Assembly: GCA_021234535.1 (NCBI GenBank)
Contig: CM037842.1
Span: forward strand, 7,211,845 to 7,275,844
Direction: 5' to 3'
Length of the DNA stretch: 64,000 nucleotides
DNA from: Stichopus chloronotus
Taxonomy: Eukaryota; Echinodermata; Holothuroidea; Aspidochirotida; Stichopodidae
The notes under the pieces are model-generated. The model saw only the letters and a list, made by a program, of their open reading frames with translations, ran no database searches and was not told the DNA's origin. This document shows positions 63,135-64,000 of this stretch, one piece after another. A program made the position numbers and the translations under genes. Position 1 is the stretch's first letter; every line of letters begins with the position of its first letter.

Positions 63135-63800
63135 GTTGTTTTGCGATGTTACGATTGAGCCGATGTTACGCATGCAGCTATTGCTGACTTGACTGTGTTT
63201 TTCTTGAAAAATTTTTGGAGCTTGCCCCCTGGGGGAAAGTTCCTAGTCAAGAGTTTTAAGAAAATGCCATCGTTGTTGAATTTACATTTTGGCTGTATGG
63301 TTGTTTAAACCAATTTACTTTTTTCTCTGTTTCTTGTCTTGTGCTCACCGTTGGGCTCCTTTTCCTTGTCCCCAGACTTGCAGAGTGCATCATTGTATGT
63401 TTTGGCGGCGCTGTTGAATACTTCTTCGTTCGATCATAGCGTGGATGTCCTCTTTCCAACGGATGCATGAATTTGCTTCAAGATTGTACTGGAGTGGTTT
63501 GACTTGATGTTTAATGTATACGGGTTGGTCGTTTGGATTTTCGAACTGGTTGATGCCTACCCGTGTTCAAGTTTCAGATGGAGTCCAAGAAGTCGACCTT
63601 CTTGGTATTTGTCTTGCCTGTTATGTTGAACCCGAATCTGTATTATATCTGAATATCTGTATTATTTATTGGCGCCTTCTGTCACATTGCGGGCACGAAC
63701 AATATTTTAATACTGCCAGCCCGTCATCAGCCCAATGCTTCCAACATGGAATTCGGTTTCAACGGTATGGAGCAGAAACAGGCCAATAAGCTGACATATT
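62640..63800 (-). pseudogene. Penelope-like retroelement remnant, RT end plus GIY-YIG
   Basis: Minus strand, with many frame changes and stops, reads KVDFLDSI then NLNTG, PVYIKHQ, WFKQPYSQNVNSTTMAF, NFPPGGKLQKFFKKNTVK, CMRNIGSIVTSQNNKI, CYCEKREACPLEGNF, SDNESITYVGLIGGR, and after a stop a weak NH-x-KSF region, then EKLYKDSH. This is the order found in Penelope-like elements: end of the reverse transcriptase, a linker with a CxC...CPL motif, then a GIY-YIG nuclease (TYVG). The catalytic YxDD part of the RT lies upstream of 63800 or is lost. An ATC microsatellite (63060-63130) interrupts the linker. Confidence 0.75.
63060..63130. repeat. (ATG/CAT)n microsatellite, about 23 units
   Basis: Perfect GATGAT... 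run of 71 bases, preceded by a T-run. On the minus strand it encodes poly-Ile directly after the QNNKI residues of the Penelope-like frame, so it expanded from within the old coding sequence. Confidence 0.95.
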
Positions 63801-64000
63801 TCCGCTCCATCTAAAGCGCCCATTGCAACGTCGAAACCTTGCCCTTTTTGATCCACATGATAATACAGGAAGTAAAGAGCTAAGTTCTCTTTGATTGTAT
63901 TGCGTTTCCTTACCAGGGATATTTCTATTGCCTTGTTGTTAATGAAACATTACACAACATTACCTTTTGATTGACACATATTATAATTAGTCATTTGAAT

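Overview
The window looks like nuclear DNA of an invertebrate animal. It is AT-rich and intron-rich, with GT-AG exons of mostly 20-330 nt, microsatellites, and decayed Penelope-like, piggyBac and MITE elements. There is no operon structure. A marine deuterostome, perhaps a sea cucumber, is my best guess from the immunoglobulin (Ig) plus NACHT gene content. This is inference; nothing in the window proves the taxon.

The main content is a family of single-pass receptors with Ig domains outside and a NACHT NTPase (STAND/NLR type) or its remnant inside. The best copy is on the minus strand from 60150 to 52327. Eight exons join in phase to give signal peptide, two Ig-like domains, one membrane span, a NACHT with good Walker A, Walker B and SSRP motifs, and a short acidic tyrosine-containing tail of about 776 residues in all, apart from one single-base frameshift in exon 6. 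Relatives in the window are: a short Ig receptor without NACHT (minus, 21781-16860); a divergently oriented degenerate gene whose NACHT-like exon has lost the P-loop lysine (plus, 22340-26287); a second P-loop-less NACHT pseudogene (plus, 47808-48380); and a NACHT pseudogene fragment on the opposite strand (minus, 50640-50040).

Layout: 1-7.0 kb, dispersed and tandem repeats with no convincing gene; 7.1-8.6 kb, a few orphan exon-like segments; 9.5-16 kb, tandem duplications, a 199-bp MITE, a shared dispersed repeat and a 160-bp satellite; 16.8-26.3 kb, the head-to-head Ig receptor pair with an internal exon-cassette duplication; 27-37.9 kb, repeats, the second 199-bp MITE, a piggyBac remnant, an array of palindromic CCCATATGGG units and a foldback element; 38.1-43.3 kb, a minus-strand gene with a DUF4806-like domain; 44-45.2 kb, a second CCCATATGGG array lying against a Penelope-like GIY-YIG fragment; 46.9-60.8 kb, the NACHT cluster; 62.6-63.8 kb, another decayed Penelope-like element carrying an expanded ATC microsatellite inside its old reading frame.

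Function can only be inferred: extracellular Ig domains would recognise a ligand, and the membrane-tethered NACHT could act as a nucleotide-dependent switch or oligomerisation platform. The many broken or P-loop-less copies suggest birth-and-death evolution, as in other invertebrate immune receptor families.
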